A stretch of DNA of 52,607 nt from Candidatus Woesearchaeota archaeon (GTDB taxonomy: Archaea > Nanobdellota > Nanobdellia > Woesearchaeales > JACPJR01): assembly GCA_016187565.1 (NCBI GenBank), contig JACPJR010000029.1, positions 1 to 52,607 of the forward strand, read 5' to 3'. The notes beneath the pieces were generated by a model. The model saw only the letters and a list, made by a program, of their open reading frames with translations. It searched no databases and was not told the origin of the DNA. Of this stretch, positions 19,157-29,729 are shown piece by piece. Numbering within the stretch: position 1 is the first letter of the stretch; every line of letters begins with the position of its first letter. The position numbers were made by a program, and so were the translations under genes.

Positions 19157-22100
19157 TTACCCTTTCTGTATCTCATTTTTTCTACTGTTTTGAATTTCCT
19201 GCTCTATTTCCTCTGGTGACCAGCCTTTCTTTTTGAGTACATCAACAAGCAGTTCTTTGGTAAAGCCTTTCTGCAGTGATGTTTTAACGTACTCTACCAT
19301 TTCTTGGTGTGCTTTCTGTTTGGTGTAGGATCGTTCAACAAGATCCTGTGGCCATCCCTGTGCGAGTAACACTTTCACTACTTCTTCTTTTGGAATATCC
19401 TTGGCAATAGCCTTTACGATATAATCATCAAGCATTTCCGCGTATTTGTTTGGCTTTGGTTTGACTTCTTTGACCTCTGCCTTGAGATGTGGAGAATGTT
19501 TGCGTTCATGCATGTAGAGGCTTACACCACCCACGAGTACAATGCCAGCAATAACTGCAATCAACCAGGTATAGGTTCTTTGACGCTCAACAGCAACGAC
19601 CTCAGTAATGTTCTCTTTTGTTTCTCCGGTGATGTTCAGGATTTCTTCACCGATGATTTCTCCTGTTGGAATATTGTAAGGAGGAATGAATAATTCACAT
19701 GCATCACAGAGACCTCCACAATCAATGGCTTCTTCATCTTGATTGAGGATACCATCTGAACAGCTTTCTCCACAAACGGTTGTTTCAGGTTGGGGTCTGC
19801 TCTTCGTTGTGTTACATTTGTTGATATCTTCACAGACTTTTTGTTGTTTACTCTCCTTACAGTTACTCCAGTAACAGGTCCATGATTCTGTACAATTAGT
19901 TTTTTTTAGAGGACTTCCTCCACCGCCCCCTCCACCACCACCACCGCCTCCTCCATTATTATCGTTGTTACTATCCCCACAGGATCCTTCCTCTGTTTGC
20001 TCGATATAACATCCACTTTGATCGTTCCTTGTTCGTGTATGTTTTCCATCAGAACATGACGTCCAATCTGACCAGGATGACCAATCTCCAGTACAGTTCA
20101 TCTGTTCTCTGATACCAGTAAAGAATAATCCGCTGATCTGATAAAAGCCATTGGTAAGCGTACAGTTGTAGCCATACTGCTCAGTGCTATTACAGACCAC
20201 AAAGTGCTCTCCGTCGAGTTCACATGCTCTGCTCATCCCGCTAATATCATACAGATGTTTATCCCTGATGCAGATCTTATCCAATGATGTATTAACATTC
20301 TTAACACTCATATTTTTGGTTTGTCCAACCGGAAGATTAATGCCTGCTAAAGTCATATATCCGGCAATATCGTCTGTCTCTTCTTTGTAGAGGTAAACCT
20401 TCTGAAGCTCAAGTTTATTTTCAGGGGTGTAGTTCCACATGAATGTCACATATTTATCTATGCCATTGAAAAATTCAGTGATGAGTTCTCCGCTAAATGC
20501 CTGATGAAGGTTCGCATCTCCATTTACTGAGATGATCAAATTATCAAAATTCGTATGTATGGTGCTTGCATTTCCGGTTAACGGATCCTCTGTGTCAAGG
20601 ATTCCGTCATTGTCATCATCGTCATCAAGACCGTCAGGAATGCTATCCAGATCAGTATCATTGTCTACGTCATTAATGATAACTGTCCATTGTTGCTCAA
20701 CCATATCAAGGCTGTCGTTGAAAACTGCCCGCAAACCATGAGTTCCTGCACTCGACCAGTTCGTGGTAAGATTGTACATAGTTGTTGTGCTTACCAACTG
20801 CTCATTCAAATACCATTGATACTCTGCAAGAGGTCCATCATTGTCAATAACCGTAATATTGAAGAGCTGCCAGAGGGTTTGATTTGATTCATCGAGCACT
20901 ATGGTTCCCTGCAACGGATAATAGTCGCTGATTACCGGTAATTGATTTGGATCTGCAACCATGAATCCATGCGTAACGCTTTGCGTGTTGATATTTCCAA
21001 AAGAGTCATTACATTTATAGTACTGGATATAGGTCGTGCTCGGTTGCAATCCGGTTCTGTTGAAACTATGGGTTATGCCATCTGAATACGTAAAGGCAAG
21101 CCCGTCAACAAAATTAAAGTTCTCATTATTGAAATCATAGGTACAGGTTGCATTTTCAGTTGTATTAATGATAATCCATACTGAACTTGTTTTGTAGGTC
21201 AACACTGCATTATTGGTTGGATAAAGTAAATTGATTCCTACATTATTGCTAATTGTTAATGACCGTTGTTCGCTTGTTCCGGTGTTTTGATTAAAGGAAT
21301 TATCAGTACAAGAAATGCTCCAGTCATAAAGCCCTTCATCCAATTTTTCTTGAGTAAACCATTGTACAACGTCTCTGGTAATTGCAGAGGATGTCTGGTT
21401 AGGGATACCATTAAGTAAGAGGCTACAGTCACGTATTGTAGTCTCATCATTGACCGTGAAGTTAAAGATAACATTCTGTCCTTTGCTTTGTGTACCTGAT
21501 TCTGGAGCTACAAGCGTTACTATCGGCGGATTTGTGTCGCTGAAGGTTGCGTCAACGGTTACGCTTCTTTCTGTAGTTTGTACTTTGTTTTGTGTTGGTG
21601 CGTTATCATAGCACTCAACAAACCATCGATAAATCATGTCATCACTTAAGTTAAGGGTTACTGTTTGGAGCGTATTGTTAAGTGGAGACAAGACCGTTGT
21701 ATTTAACTGGCCATCAATATAAAGACTGCACTGTGCAAGGCCACTCTCATCAAACGGTTGATACGCAAAGACGGTATTCATTCCTTGAACTGTTGTGCCA
21801 TCAAGAGGCTCAAGATTGATAACTTGCGGCGGTGTTGTATCTACCCCAGGGGTAACTGTAAATGTATAGTTCCTGGGTGCAAACGCACACAATCCTTCCA
21901 CGTCACACGCTTCACAGCTCCAGAGATATATTCCTTCCTCAAGATTGTTCCATTCAGTTTGGAGTGAGGGATTGATAGTGTTGAATTCTGTAGTAAGGTT
22001 AGGGGTCCATATCCCTGAGAGATTGGCATAGATCGTTACATTCTTCACCGTTGTTATATCCTCTGCACTGCAAAGAACAGGTATAGGATTACCTCTGTTA

Positions 22101-25100
22101 AACGATTGTCCATCAGGAGGAGACTGCAGAACAATGGTTGGTGGAATATTCCCCTCATCTTGGGTAGTGAACTGCCATATATCGCTGACTGTGTAATTCA
22201 TACCATCAGTAGCATTAATGTACCAAAGATAGAGTGTTGTGTAGGCTAAGGTGCCTGGATTATAGAGGGGATTACTTGTTGTTCCTATGAGTACTGGAGG
22301 ATTGCCAAAGTAAACACGGTAGGTAAGCGGTTGAAATTCAATATCACCTCCTATCCATTGGAGTGTTTGAGTTATCGATCTTTCTTTGCTGTCATTTAAG
22401 GGGATAGGATTCGAAGGTTTATCGGGGGGGTCATTGACGTTTATGACTTCGAGTGTAAAGGACGCTTGTATGGTGTTGCAATCAAGAACCACATGCTCTG
22501 TTCCATTATAGTTTCGAACCATGTCTTTGATGGTAAGGTTCGTACCAGTAAGGCTGAGATTGTAATAGGGATGTAGGGAAGGAATAGTGATAATCTCCTC
22601 ATCATCGGGATCAGTGCATTCATTACGAATGTTTTCATAAACTACTGTTCCATCAGGGGAGTCTTCAAGAACTGCCTTGTTTTGCAGTGGATTCCAAACT
22701 GCTGGATCATCAACACGGGTTAAGGTAATATTTACTTCCTGAGATGCTAAACCGCTGTTTTGATCATGGAGAACAAAGGTTACGAGATCATAACCAAAGG
22801 TTTCAGGATCAACAAAGCTAAAGCTCGCTTCATCAGTGATGGTGTTTATGGCTATGGTTATAAGGCTGGTGTTGACGTCAGTAACCGTCCACGTCAATCC
22901 CGGATCGTTATCCTCAACATCATGTTCATAGGGTGTTAAGTCCAATATCCATGAAGAGCCTTCTGGTTGCGTTAGATTTGGAAGAGACGGTGAAATCCAT
23001 GGATTATCATTAACTGGGAGGACAGTAACAATAACTATATTCAGAGCGTATGCTTGTCCATCGCTTGCATTGAAAGTTAAGGTTTCTTGACCGAACCAGT
23101 TTTGCTGTGCAGAGAAGTCTACAGATCCGTTTTGTTGAATGACCACCTTTACGCTCACATTTCCGTAAACTTCAAAAGAGAGTGGATCGAGATCTGGGTC
23201 CTGGAAGTAATCATTGAGATTGAATGCACCGGTTACTGTTCCATCTTCATTGAAGCTCACTGGTGGAAGGTCCATCAATTTTGTGGGTGGAGCATTGACG
23301 TTTTGTACCGTAAGGATATAGTTTTGCTCGTCAAAGGCTAAGCGTTGATCGGTTACTCGTACAACAACGGTATGCTGTCCTACTTGACTGTTTGTAGGAA
23401 GCCACCCTATCCTTCCCGTGTTTTGATTAATAACCATTCCTGTTGGCTTAGTGACCAGGCTCCAATTTAACACCTCTCCTTCATAGAAAATATCTGGATC
23501 ATAGGCAGTAGCATTGTAGGTATACGGTTCATCTTCATTAGTTATAGTAATAGGGGTACTGTTAATATCAGGAACATCATTTACTGGCGTTACTTGGATC
23601 TGCACGATATCGGTTACTGTACTTTGCCCATCATCAACCTCAAGTGTACAGGTACCGATGCTATTCCAGTTTTGCGTCGGATTAACAACAAGATCATTAC
23701 TGTTTATGCTGCAACCTAGTGATGCAGGGTTAACATCCGTCACTCGGAATTGCAAGGTCTCTTGATCTGGGTCGGTGGTAAAGAGTAGTAAATCCAGCGT
23801 TAATCCACCACTGTCTTCAGCAATGATTTGATCGGGAACCGTTAATATTGGTGGCGTGTTTTGGATGGTTACTGTTTGGGTAAGCCTATTACTTCCTTCA
23901 CTTCCATCACTGGCGTTAATGTCTAATGACCAGATATCATTCTTCGTAGTCAATTCACTAGCAACAAAAGCAATGCTTGTTTCAATGTTGTTTCCCATGA
24001 ATGTAGTACCTGAGAGTGGGTATTGCCGAGAGAGATTCAGCACTTCTGCTGGAGAAAGCGCATGATCCCAGACCATGACATTATCCATAGTTCCATTCAA
24101 GAAGTAGGGACCACTTGCGCCTATTTTCATATCCCTGTTTCCAGCAAAATCATAATTAATGGGCCTGGTCTCTGGTGTCCTTTTAACCTCTTGACCGTTA
24201 AGATATAAGATCACGTTCTGTTGATCATAGGTCATGACAATAAAATTCCACACACCAAGTGGTATAGGATAACCGACGGTTACTGGAGGTTGACCTGTTT
24301 GGAAATTGATCTGACCATACACTCTGAGAGGAGTGGCATTGTCACTTACTATTCGCCATCCCCCATCGACATATCCACTCCCATATGGCCCATTAATCAA
24401 TCCATGACCAAGAGGGGGTAGAACAGGTATATTTGTCCATAGTGCTACGGTTAGCTGTACTGGTGCTAACCGTGGTGTTTTGTTTATGGTAACATTATCA
24501 TTCAAACCATCAAAATTCAGGGCATTGCCATATTTTCCAGCTGCCCATTGAGCGCCAGAGATCTTCCCATGATCTCCTTGGAAAATACTTTCATGAACAA
24601 CATCTCCTGCACCCTCATCCATGGTCCACCAGCCAACGAGACCATTCATATTGATATTCTGTTCACCAATGCCATTTTTCTTCCAGGCGTAGGTAACAGT
24701 GCCCGTATCTCCATCGAGATCAGTATACAGAACAGATGCGCTGAGGTTGTCTATAGTTACTGGAGTTAATGGCGTAATCGTTAGCCTATCTAATACTGGC
24801 GCTCTGTTCATATGGTCAAGGATTACATTCTGCTGTTTGTTCGTAGCAATGGTTGTTTTTGTACCGTACAACTCATACAGGGGTAAGCTCACATTTACCA
24901 TGTAATCATTGAAAGAGGTTTTTCCACTCTCCTGAAGGATATAGTCCGTTACATTGAATGATACCTTACCATTGTTATCAGTAATTCCGTTGAATTCTTG
25001 ATTACCGCTTTGTTGGTATCCTGTTACTGTTGCTCCGCTTAATGGAAGAGCTCCATCAGTCACGATAACATCGAAATACCATTGGATGGTTGCTTGCCCA

Positions 25101-27025
25101 GGTGCAATAATATTCCAACTGCTGAAGTTTGTATTGAGGAATGTAACCACAGATCTGTCAACATAAATATCCCTTGTTGTTGAAAGATTGATAAGAGAGT
25201 CAATAACTTTTATTTGATTCGTATTACTCAATGAGAATCCCATACGACCATTGTTGCTCAAGTATGTCTGTTGAAAGGTGTTTCTTCGTGATGATTCCAT
25301 TAGAATCCCGTCCCATAGATTGAACGAGGCATTATTATTGACGAAAATATTGTCTTGAGTACCCACGATTCGTATGCCATTCTTGCTGTTGCCATAGGCA
25401 GTATTATTGGCAATGAGGCTATTGTTTGCGTATATCCTTAATCCATTGCCACCAAAGTTATTAAAGAACGCGTTGTTCGCAACAACCGTGTTGTCACCAT
25501 AGATTGTTAAGCCGTAATAATTGTCAGTGAAATTGCTTCCCCGGATAACTGCATTGTCCGCATAAATCTCAGGGCCCCATCTTCGGACGACATCTTCATA
25601 CCCAGCATTTTTAATTACAGCATTTTGCATGACAAAGGTTGCACCTTTTTCAACCACGAAGAGGTAATTTGCTGATCCTAATCGAGAGATTTGCGTTGGA
25701 ATCCCCGCACTATCCCGTAAGGAAAGCGTGCCTCCATTTTCAACAAGAAGTTGCCGTGAACCGTTTGTCGTGGCATTGAATTTAAGCGACGCTCCCCGAG
25801 CAGTAAGGCTGCCTCCATTCTTGACGGTTAGGTTCCCATTAAGGACAAACAAGGGCGAAGTTATTTCTTCACTACCGTAAATATCAATATTTTCAGTAAT
25901 GTTCGTAATACCAGATCCATGATAAAAAAGAGTTATGTTCATATAATCGGTATATAATGACCCTAATGGCATTGGAATATCATACTCAGTAGCAACCCAC
26001 TCTATTATCCCATTCTGATAATCAATATATGAGCTCGTGGAGTTTTCTGGTAGCGTAAAACTAACGTTTACTTCTCGGCCATCGGTAGGTTGTCCTGTTT
26101 TGAATATCCATGCATCACCCGGTGTAAATCGGTGTGCATACAATCGTAACCAATTCGCACTCTTATCTTCTAAGTTCTGGGTATTATGCCCTACCCATGA
26201 AACACTTTGATTATGCAATGCACCTTGTTGTAATGATAACGAAGAAACATTGAGCGTGTATTGTTGGAGGTTACAGCCACTACTTCCACTAACAACATTG
26301 GTAATTTCGTAATCACTATCCTGATACTGGAGACTCGTGGGATTGGTGATCGGTTGTGGTGGTCCTCTGGTGTACTCAGGACGACAGTAATAATCCTGAT
26401 AATTCCCACCTTCTTGCGCGCTCAATTCACTATCAGTGAAATCATAACTCTGTTGGAACCCACCACATTTTCCGTCGCTATCACAGAGCCGGGCATACCA
26501 GGTAATATTCTTTTTTGGTGTAAGTATGGAAATCGTGTGATTACATTGAATATTGCTTGGCGTAAGATATCCTGAGTTATCATACGCACTTTTACAGAGA
26601 CATCCGGCACTATCTCCCGGCGCACAATTGGTAAATTGATAATCCTCTGACACAAACAGTGCTACATTATTACCCGTTCCATTATAATTTGCTCTGAAAA
26701 AAATGGTATCTCCTTTATCAGCAACAGGACTGACCGTCAGGGAATTAAAATACGGAGTTGGGTATGCAATATCTACTACTCCTTCTTCTTCGAGCGGTAG
26801 TTGAAGAACCTCCTCCGCCCATCCGAGAATGTTTTGTGGCGTAAGAAAGAGTTTGTTCCAAAATGTACTGAGTTTTTCCCATAATGAGCCACTTTCTGCA
26901 GCATCGACGGTCTGAGCCATGCTCGTGATCATTACTACTATTACTAATGAAATAATGAATGCCTGCAATAATTTCTTTCCCTGATCCTTCACCATTTTCT
27001 GTCTATGAATCGTTGCCTGCCTCAT
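19157..27025 (-). CDS. Giant surface protein C (beta-helix/LamG/cadherin-like, 2622 aa)
   Basis: A signal peptide lies at about residues 18-42 (ends near VDAAES). An N-terminal Cys module (CLCKS, WYARLC, CGGF) is shared with surface protein B. One NosD-type beta-helix (about 390-660) is followed by a carboxypeptidase-regulatory-like segment and a LamG/concanavalin-like domain (about 790-1000, starting LVGWWTMDEGAG). A long series of cadherin-like and Ig-like modules (about 1010-2050) contains signatures such as NEDEPY and VNDVPDI. The acidic repeat (about 2119-2149), shared C-terminal module, Cys modules, poly-Gly and membrane helix (about 2484-2505) come next. The cytoplasmic tail has two GW-type helical repeats (AQGWPQDLV, KKGWSPEEI). 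Its ATG overlaps the stop of the 64-aa AbrB-like gene by 4 bp, making it the first giant gene of the operon. The lectin-like and cadherin-like domains suggest carbohydrate or cell contact, which is inference. Confidence 0.8.
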   Translation of the reverse strand: MRQATIHRQKMVKDQGKKLLQAFIISLVIVVMITSMAQTVDAAESGSLWEKLSTFWNKLFLTPQNILGWAEEVLQLPLEEEGVVDIAYPTPYFNSLTVSPVADKGDTIFFRANYNGTGNNVALFVSEDYQFTNCAPGDSAGCLCKSAYDNSGYLTPSNIQCNHTISILTPKKNITWYARLCDSDGKCGGFQQSYDFTDSELSAQEGGNYQDYYCRPEYTRGPPQPITNPTSLQYQDSDYEITNVVSGSSGCNLQQYTLNVSSLSLQQGALHNQSVSWVGHNTQNLEDKSANWLRLYAHRFTPGDAWIFKTGQPTDGREVNVSFTLPENSTSSYIDYQNGIIEWVATEYDIPMPLGSLYTDYMNITLFYHGSGITNITENIDIYGSEEITSPLFVLNGNLTVKNGGSLTARGASLKFNATTNGSRQLLVENGGTLSLRDSAGIPTQISRLGSANYLFVVEKGATFVMQNAVIKNAGYEDVVRRWGPEIYADNAVIRGSNFTDNYYGLTIYGDNTVVANNAFFNNFGGNGLRIYANNSLIANNTAYGNSKNGIRIVGTQDNIFVNNNASFNLWDGILMESSRRNTFQQTYLSNNGRMGFSLSNTNQIKVIDSLINLSTTRDIYVDRSVVTFLNTNFSSWNIIAPGQATIQWYFDVIVTDGALPLSGATVTGYQQSGNQEFNGITDNNGKVSFNVTDYILQESGKTSFNDYMVNVSLPLYELYGTKTTIATNKQQNVILDHMNRAPVLDRLTITPLTPVTIDNLSASVLYTDLDGDTGTVTYAWKKNGIGEQNINMNGLVGWWTMDEGAGDVVHESIFQGDHGKISGAQWAAGKYGNALNFDGLNDNVTINKTPRLAPVQLTVALWTNIPVLPPLGHGLINGPYGSGYVDGGWRIVSDNATPLRVYGQINFQTGQPPVTVGYPIPLGVWNFIVMTYDQQNVILYLNGQEVKRTPETRPINYDFAGNRDMKIGASGPYFLNGTMDNVMVWDHALSPAEVLNLSRQYPLSGTTFMGNNIETSIAFVASELTTKNDIWSLDINASDGSEGSNRLTQTVTIQNTPPILTVPDQIIAEDSGGLTLDLLLFTTDPDQETLQFRVTDVNPASLGCSINSNDLVVNPTQNWNSIGTCTLEVDDGQSTVTDIVQIQVTPVNDVPDINSTPITITNEDEPYTYNATAYDPDIFYEGEVLNWSLVTKPTGMVINQNTGRIGWLPTNSQVGQHTVVVRVTDQRLAFDEQNYILTVQNVNAPPTKLMDLPPVSFNEDGTVTGAFNLNDYFQDPDLDPLSFEVYGNVSVKVVIQQNGSVDFSAQQNWFGQETLTFNASDGQAYALNIVIVTVLPVNDNPWISPSLPNLTQPEGSSWILDLTPYEHDVEDNDPGLTWTVTDVNTSLITIAINTITDEASFSFVDPETFGYDLVTFVLHDQNSGLASQEVNITLTRVDDPAVWNPLQNKAVLEDSPDGTVVYENIRNECTDPDDEEIITIPSLHPYYNLSLTGTNLTIKDMVRNYNGTEHVVLDCNTIQASFTLEVINVNDPPDKPSNPIPLNDSKERSITQTLQWIGGDIEFQPLTYRVYFGNPPVLIGTTSNPLYNPGTLAYTTLYLWYINATDGMNYTVSDIWQFTTQDEGNIPPTIVLQSPPDGQSFNRGNPIPVLCSAEDITTVKNVTIYANLSGIWTPNLTTEFNTINPSLQTEWNNLEEGIYLWSCEACDVEGLCAFAPRNYTFTVTPGVDTTPPQVINLEPLDGTTVQGMNTVFAYQPFDESGLAQCSLYIDGQLNTTVLSPLNNTLQTVTLNLSDDMIYRWFVECYDNAPTQNKVQTTERSVTVDATFSDTNPPIVTLVAPESGTQSKGQNVIFNFTVNDETTIRDCSLLLNGIPNQTSSAITRDVVQWFTQEKLDEGLYDWSISCTDNSFNQNTGTSEQRSLTISNNVGINLLYPTNNAVLTYKTSSVWIIINTTENATCTYDFNNENFNFVDGLAFTYSDGITHSFNRTGLQPSTTYIQYYKCNDSFGNINTQSVTHGFMVADPNQLPVISDYYPLQGTIVLDESNQTLWQLFNITVIDNDGPLAEYQWYLNEQLVSTTTMYNLTTNWSSAGTHGLRAVFNDSLDMVEQQWTVIINDVDNDTDLDSIPDGLDDDDDNDGILDTEDPLTGNASTIHTNFDNLIISVNGDANLHQAFSGELITEFFNGIDKYVTFMWNYTPENKLELQKVYLYKEETDDIAGYMTLAGINLPVGQTKNMSVKNVNTSLDKICIRDKHLYDISGMSRACELDGEHFVVCNSTEQYGYNCTLTNGFYQISGLFFTGIREQMNCTGDWSSWSDWTSCSDGKHTRTRNDQSGCYIEQTEEGSCGDSNNDNNGGGGGGGGGGGGGSPLKKTNCTESWTCYWSNCKESKQQKVCEDINKCNTTKSRPQPETTVCGESCSDGILNQDEEAIDCGGLCDACELFIPPYNIPTGEIIGEEILNITGETKENITEVVAVERQRTYTWLIAVIAGIVLVGGVSLYMHERKHSPHLKAEVKEVKPKPNKYAEMLDDYIVKAIAKDIPKEEVVKVLLAQGWPQDLVERSYTKQKAHQEMVEYVKTSLQKGFTKELLVDVLKKKGWSPEEIEQEIQNSRKNEIQKG

Positions 27026-27216
27026 TTTTTCTTCTTTTTTTCCTCTAACTCTTCAATCTCGAGATACCATTTATTCTGATCTCTATCATATTTGAAAACC
27101 ACAACATATTTTTTGATCGGATCTATAGAGAATAAGAGGGGCATAGGTATGGTTGTTTCAAAGCTCGAGCCTCTTTTGTATAGTTTTCGTTTGAAATCCA
27201 TTGCAAACCTACACAT
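27022..27216 (-). CDS. AbrB/SpoVT-like small regulator heading the surface-protein operon
   Basis: The 64-aa protein has a core (FKRKLYKRGSSFETTIPMPL) that matches the N-terminal strand-loop-strand of AbrB/MazE-type swapped-hairpin DNA-binding proteins, where a basic strand leads to G-S and then T-I-P. A second beta-rich half and a lysine tail complete it. The stop codon overlaps the ATG of surface protein C (ATGA), so the two are co-translated, and a strong promoter precedes it. This context suggests an autoregulator of the giant-protein operon. No toxin gene is adjacent, so an antitoxin role is less likely. ATG 27216 fits the promoter spacing; an internal ATG at 27201 is an alternative. Confidence 0.6.
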   Translation of the reverse strand: MCRFAMDFKRKLYKRGSSFETTIPMPLLFSIDPIKKYVVVFKYDRDQNKWYLEIEELEEKKKKK

Positions 27217-27236
27217 CTTCCATATTTACTAATTGA

Positions 27237-27252
27237 TTTATATATCTTTCCT
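27237..27252 (-). promoter_or_regulatory. Strong BRE/TATA promoter of the surface-protein operon
   Basis: Reading the minus strand, GGAAAGATATATAAAT is a textbook archaeal BRE plus TATA element, centred about 25 nt before ATG 27216. It is the best-formed promoter in the window and would drive the 23-kb unit down to 3953. Confidence 0.6.
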
Positions 27253-27599
27253 TTTTTGTACTTATCAATTTACTTACTTATCAATTTTTTAGGAAGCGAC
27301 GTTGTTTTTTCCTATCTTCTTCTTCAAACGCACGAATAGCCTCTTAACCAGTCAAATAACTTTTTTAATTATGGATAATATACTTATACTAAAGCTTATA
27401 TTCTTATAACTATCATTATTAATATTCATTAATCCTGGATTATTAATAAAAATATACGTTAGAATAAGCTTTTAAATAAGATTAAAAGCTGGTAAAAAAT
27501 ATATATAAAAGGTATATATTTTAATACTTATTTTTATGAATACTTCCGTCTAAAATAGTCATGCCCTGAACAACCAGAGTGGACGCAATTACGTTTTGA
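27253..27599. other. AT-rich intergenic region upstream of the surface operon
   Basis: This stretch contains no plausible gene. It is strongly AT-rich with runs of TA-steps around 27360-27540. An inverted pair, AAGCTTAT...ATTCTTAT near 27392 and AGAATAAGCTT near 27461, may form a stem or a protein-binding pair. It could be an extended control region for the giant-protein operon, which lies downstream on the minus strand. It could also hold a replication-related element, but I see no iterated origin-box motif. Confidence 0.35.
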
Positions 27600-28442
27600 C
27601 TATACCCCCAACAGACTCATGACACGATGAGTAATATACACCTCGATGTATGCTCCAATGGCAACAACAATAAGCGCAAGCCCAAAAATAATAAGGGCAT
27701 CAAGGAGAATGTGGTTGAAGTGTGATGAACCAAATGTTTCACGAATAGTGGCTTTAGAAACAACGCCTCCTGCAATAGCACCCAAGAAGTAGGCTAGTGC
27801 TTCGGCAATCATATGGGGAAAGACGGCAAGAATGGTGAGTGCAAAATAGACAAAAGGATTTTGTCCAATAATTAATGCAGAATCTTTTGCAACGATCCCA
27901 AAGATAGTTCCCCAGACAGAAGCATTCCAGGTGATAATAAAAATAGATCCTGCTCCATACACTAACGATGCAATCAAGCAGAAAAGCAGTACTCTGAGGT
28001 TATTTAAGAGTATGTCGGTAAACGTCCCAAAATCTGCATTGACAAAGGCATTGCCCGTTGATATACCTAATATTCTTGTCTGCTCCTGAAAGAGATTACT
28101 TGCTGCTAGTGTTGGAAGCATAATTGCAAAGAATGAAAATGCCAAAAGTATGCCGATAAAAAGAAACAAATACACACGGACGATGTCTCTATGATCTCTG
28201 AACAACAGCCAGAAATTAAACGTTTGTTCACGGCTTTCAACATTTTCTTCAATTGCGAGAAGTTTATTCAATGAAGGAAGCAATAACAGAGAAGTAAAGG
28301 CAACAGCAACTAATCCAGGATCCTGGGGAAAGAGCAACATGGCAGAAAAAATACCAAGGACTGCGTAGGAAAAACCCATAATAAATGCAAACGTCGCCTT
28401 TTTTTCGAGCCATTCAGCAGAATACAGCTGTTCAAATACCAT
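27600..28442 (-). CDS. SpoIIM-family integral membrane protein
   Basis: This 280-aa protein has about six hydrophobic helices. The central and C-terminal layout matches the stage II sporulation protein M family: a polar loop after the third helix, then a helix with N-x-x-V/W-G (NASVWGTIFG), then a P-H-x-x-x-E-x-x-x-Y-x-x-G segment (FPHMIAEALAYFLG). Archaea do not sporulate; the family is widespread there and its role is unknown, perhaps in membrane or envelope remodelling. ATG 28442 is chosen; an in-frame TTG lies 15 nt upstream at 28457, only 6 nt after the mre11 stop. It is the third gene after herA and mre11 and probably transcribed with them. Confidence 0.8.
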   Translation of the reverse strand: MVFEQLYSAEWLEKKATFAFIMGFSYAVLGIFSAMLLFPQDPGLVAVAFTSLLLLPSLNKLLAIEENVESREQTFNFWLLFRDHRDIVRVYLFLFIGILLAFSFFAIMLPTLAASNLFQEQTRILGISTGNAFVNADFGTFTDILLNNLRVLLFCLIASLVYGAGSIFIITWNASVWGTIFGIVAKDSALIIGQNPFVYFALTILAVFPHMIAEALAYFLGAIAGGVVSKATIRETFGSSHFNHILLDALIIFGLALIVVAIGAYIEVYITHRVMSLLGV

Positions 28443-28463
28443 GCTCTTCTTCAGCAAACTATT

Positions 28464-29729
28464 CTATTTAAGGCTTTCGTTTGTATTTGTATGTGCCTGG
28501 AAAGTCTTGCTTCCCTCGCCGAGAATTCGCTGCTCAAAATCAACATTGGTTTCCCCTTCATTCTTCTCTTGATCAAATGCCTTCATGAGCATCAACGTAA
28601 GTTGTTCCTCTGCTGTTGGATCTAATCCCACTGCTTGTTGACCGAGATGTTCTTTGATTAAGGCACGTTCAGTTTCTTCGGTTGTTGTCGTTTGGACATT
28701 GATTTCACTAAATTCCTTTGCCTGAAGTCGAGTTGTGTTCTTCATAACATAATAGGCTGATCGATCATACAGCATGGCGTAGATATCTTTAAACCGAATC
28801 TCTGAGGGCTTTCCGCTCCTTACTGTTCCTTCAACTCTTATCGTGACAATAGTATTATTAAACTCTTTTGTGGTGATGTCTCTCATGATTTCATCTTCGA
28901 TTTCTTGTGGAGTCTTCATGGTGGCATCAACAATAATACTATACACATTGTATACTTGCACAGGTTCCCATTGTTGTACAAGGGCTCTTGTTTCAGTATC
29001 ATACGTACAAAGATAGAAGCCACCTTGTTTGAGATCTTCAAGCTCTTTGAAACTATTGGGAAACAATGGCCCTGGATAAGCTATTTTCCCATAGCCTTCT
29101 TCTTCTCGAGTAAACACCACATGGACATGACCCCCTGCATAATAGAGAAATCCTTTAGGAAGGAGCGATAAGGGTGAGGTCTCTACGTGTTGAAGTTCTT
29201 TTGGCTTTAATTCTTCAAAAGCCGTATGAAAACAAAAAATCTTTAGCCCTGTTTCAGCCTCAAGATGAGCATGATCGAGTTGTTCATAATAGCTTCGCTC
29301 AAGCATCCCTCGTTTACCCAACAAGCCAGTTATTTTTATTCCTGTTTTTTGGTCAACCGTAAACAACAACTGTAATTTCCCTGAAGGCGTTACCTTTCCT
29401 TTTACTACATTGCAAAACAATCCTGCCTGCTCGAGAACATCAAGCATGGTCTTTCCCGACGGAGAGTAATCATGACTTCCTGGAATGCCATAGACAGAAA
29501 TCCCCCGGTCCTTTACTTCCTTGAGTTTCTTGACTGATGCCTTTAAACTGTCGATAGCAGGTAAACTCGTGTTAAAAAGATCTCCGGCAATAACCATAAA
29601 GTCTACCTGTTCTGCGATGCACTTGTCCATGGCTTTTAGAAAAGCATTGGTGCTGCATTCTTTTAATTTTGGATCGCGCCACGAACCAATATGGCAATCT
29701 GCCAGATGTGCAAAGGTAATAATGGTCAT
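28464..29729 (-). CDS. mre11: DNA double-strand-break repair nuclease Mre11
   Basis: The 421-aa protein has the calcineurin-like phosphoesterase motifs of Mre11 in order: LADCHIG (D11, H13), AGDLFN, GSHDY (G-N-H-D equivalent with S in place of N), and GGHVHVVF (GHxH) near residue 200. A cap domain follows. Mre11 is the Mn2+-dependent nuclease that processes DNA ends with Rad50, HerA and NurA in archaea. The start codon overlaps the end of herA by 4 bp (ATGA), indicating translational coupling. Rad50 and NurA, often found in the same operon, are not in this window. The serine in the GSHD motif is a mild deviation. Confidence 0.93.
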   Translation of the reverse strand: MTIITFAHLADCHIGSWRDPKLKECSTNAFLKAMDKCIAEQVDFMVIAGDLFNTSLPAIDSLKASVKKLKEVKDRGISVYGIPGSHDYSPSGKTMLDVLEQAGLFCNVVKGKVTPSGKLQLLFTVDQKTGIKITGLLGKRGMLERSYYEQLDHAHLEAETGLKIFCFHTAFEELKPKELQHVETSPLSLLPKGFLYYAGGHVHVVFTREEEGYGKIAYPGPLFPNSFKELEDLKQGGFYLCTYDTETRALVQQWEPVQVYNVYSIIVDATMKTPQEIEDEIMRDITTKEFNNTIVTIRVEGTVRSGKPSEIRFKDIYAMLYDRSAYYVMKNTTRLQAKEFSEINVQTTTTEETERALIKEHLGQQAVGLDPTAEEQLTLMLMKAFDQEKNEGETNVDFEQRILGEGSKTFQAHTNTNESLK

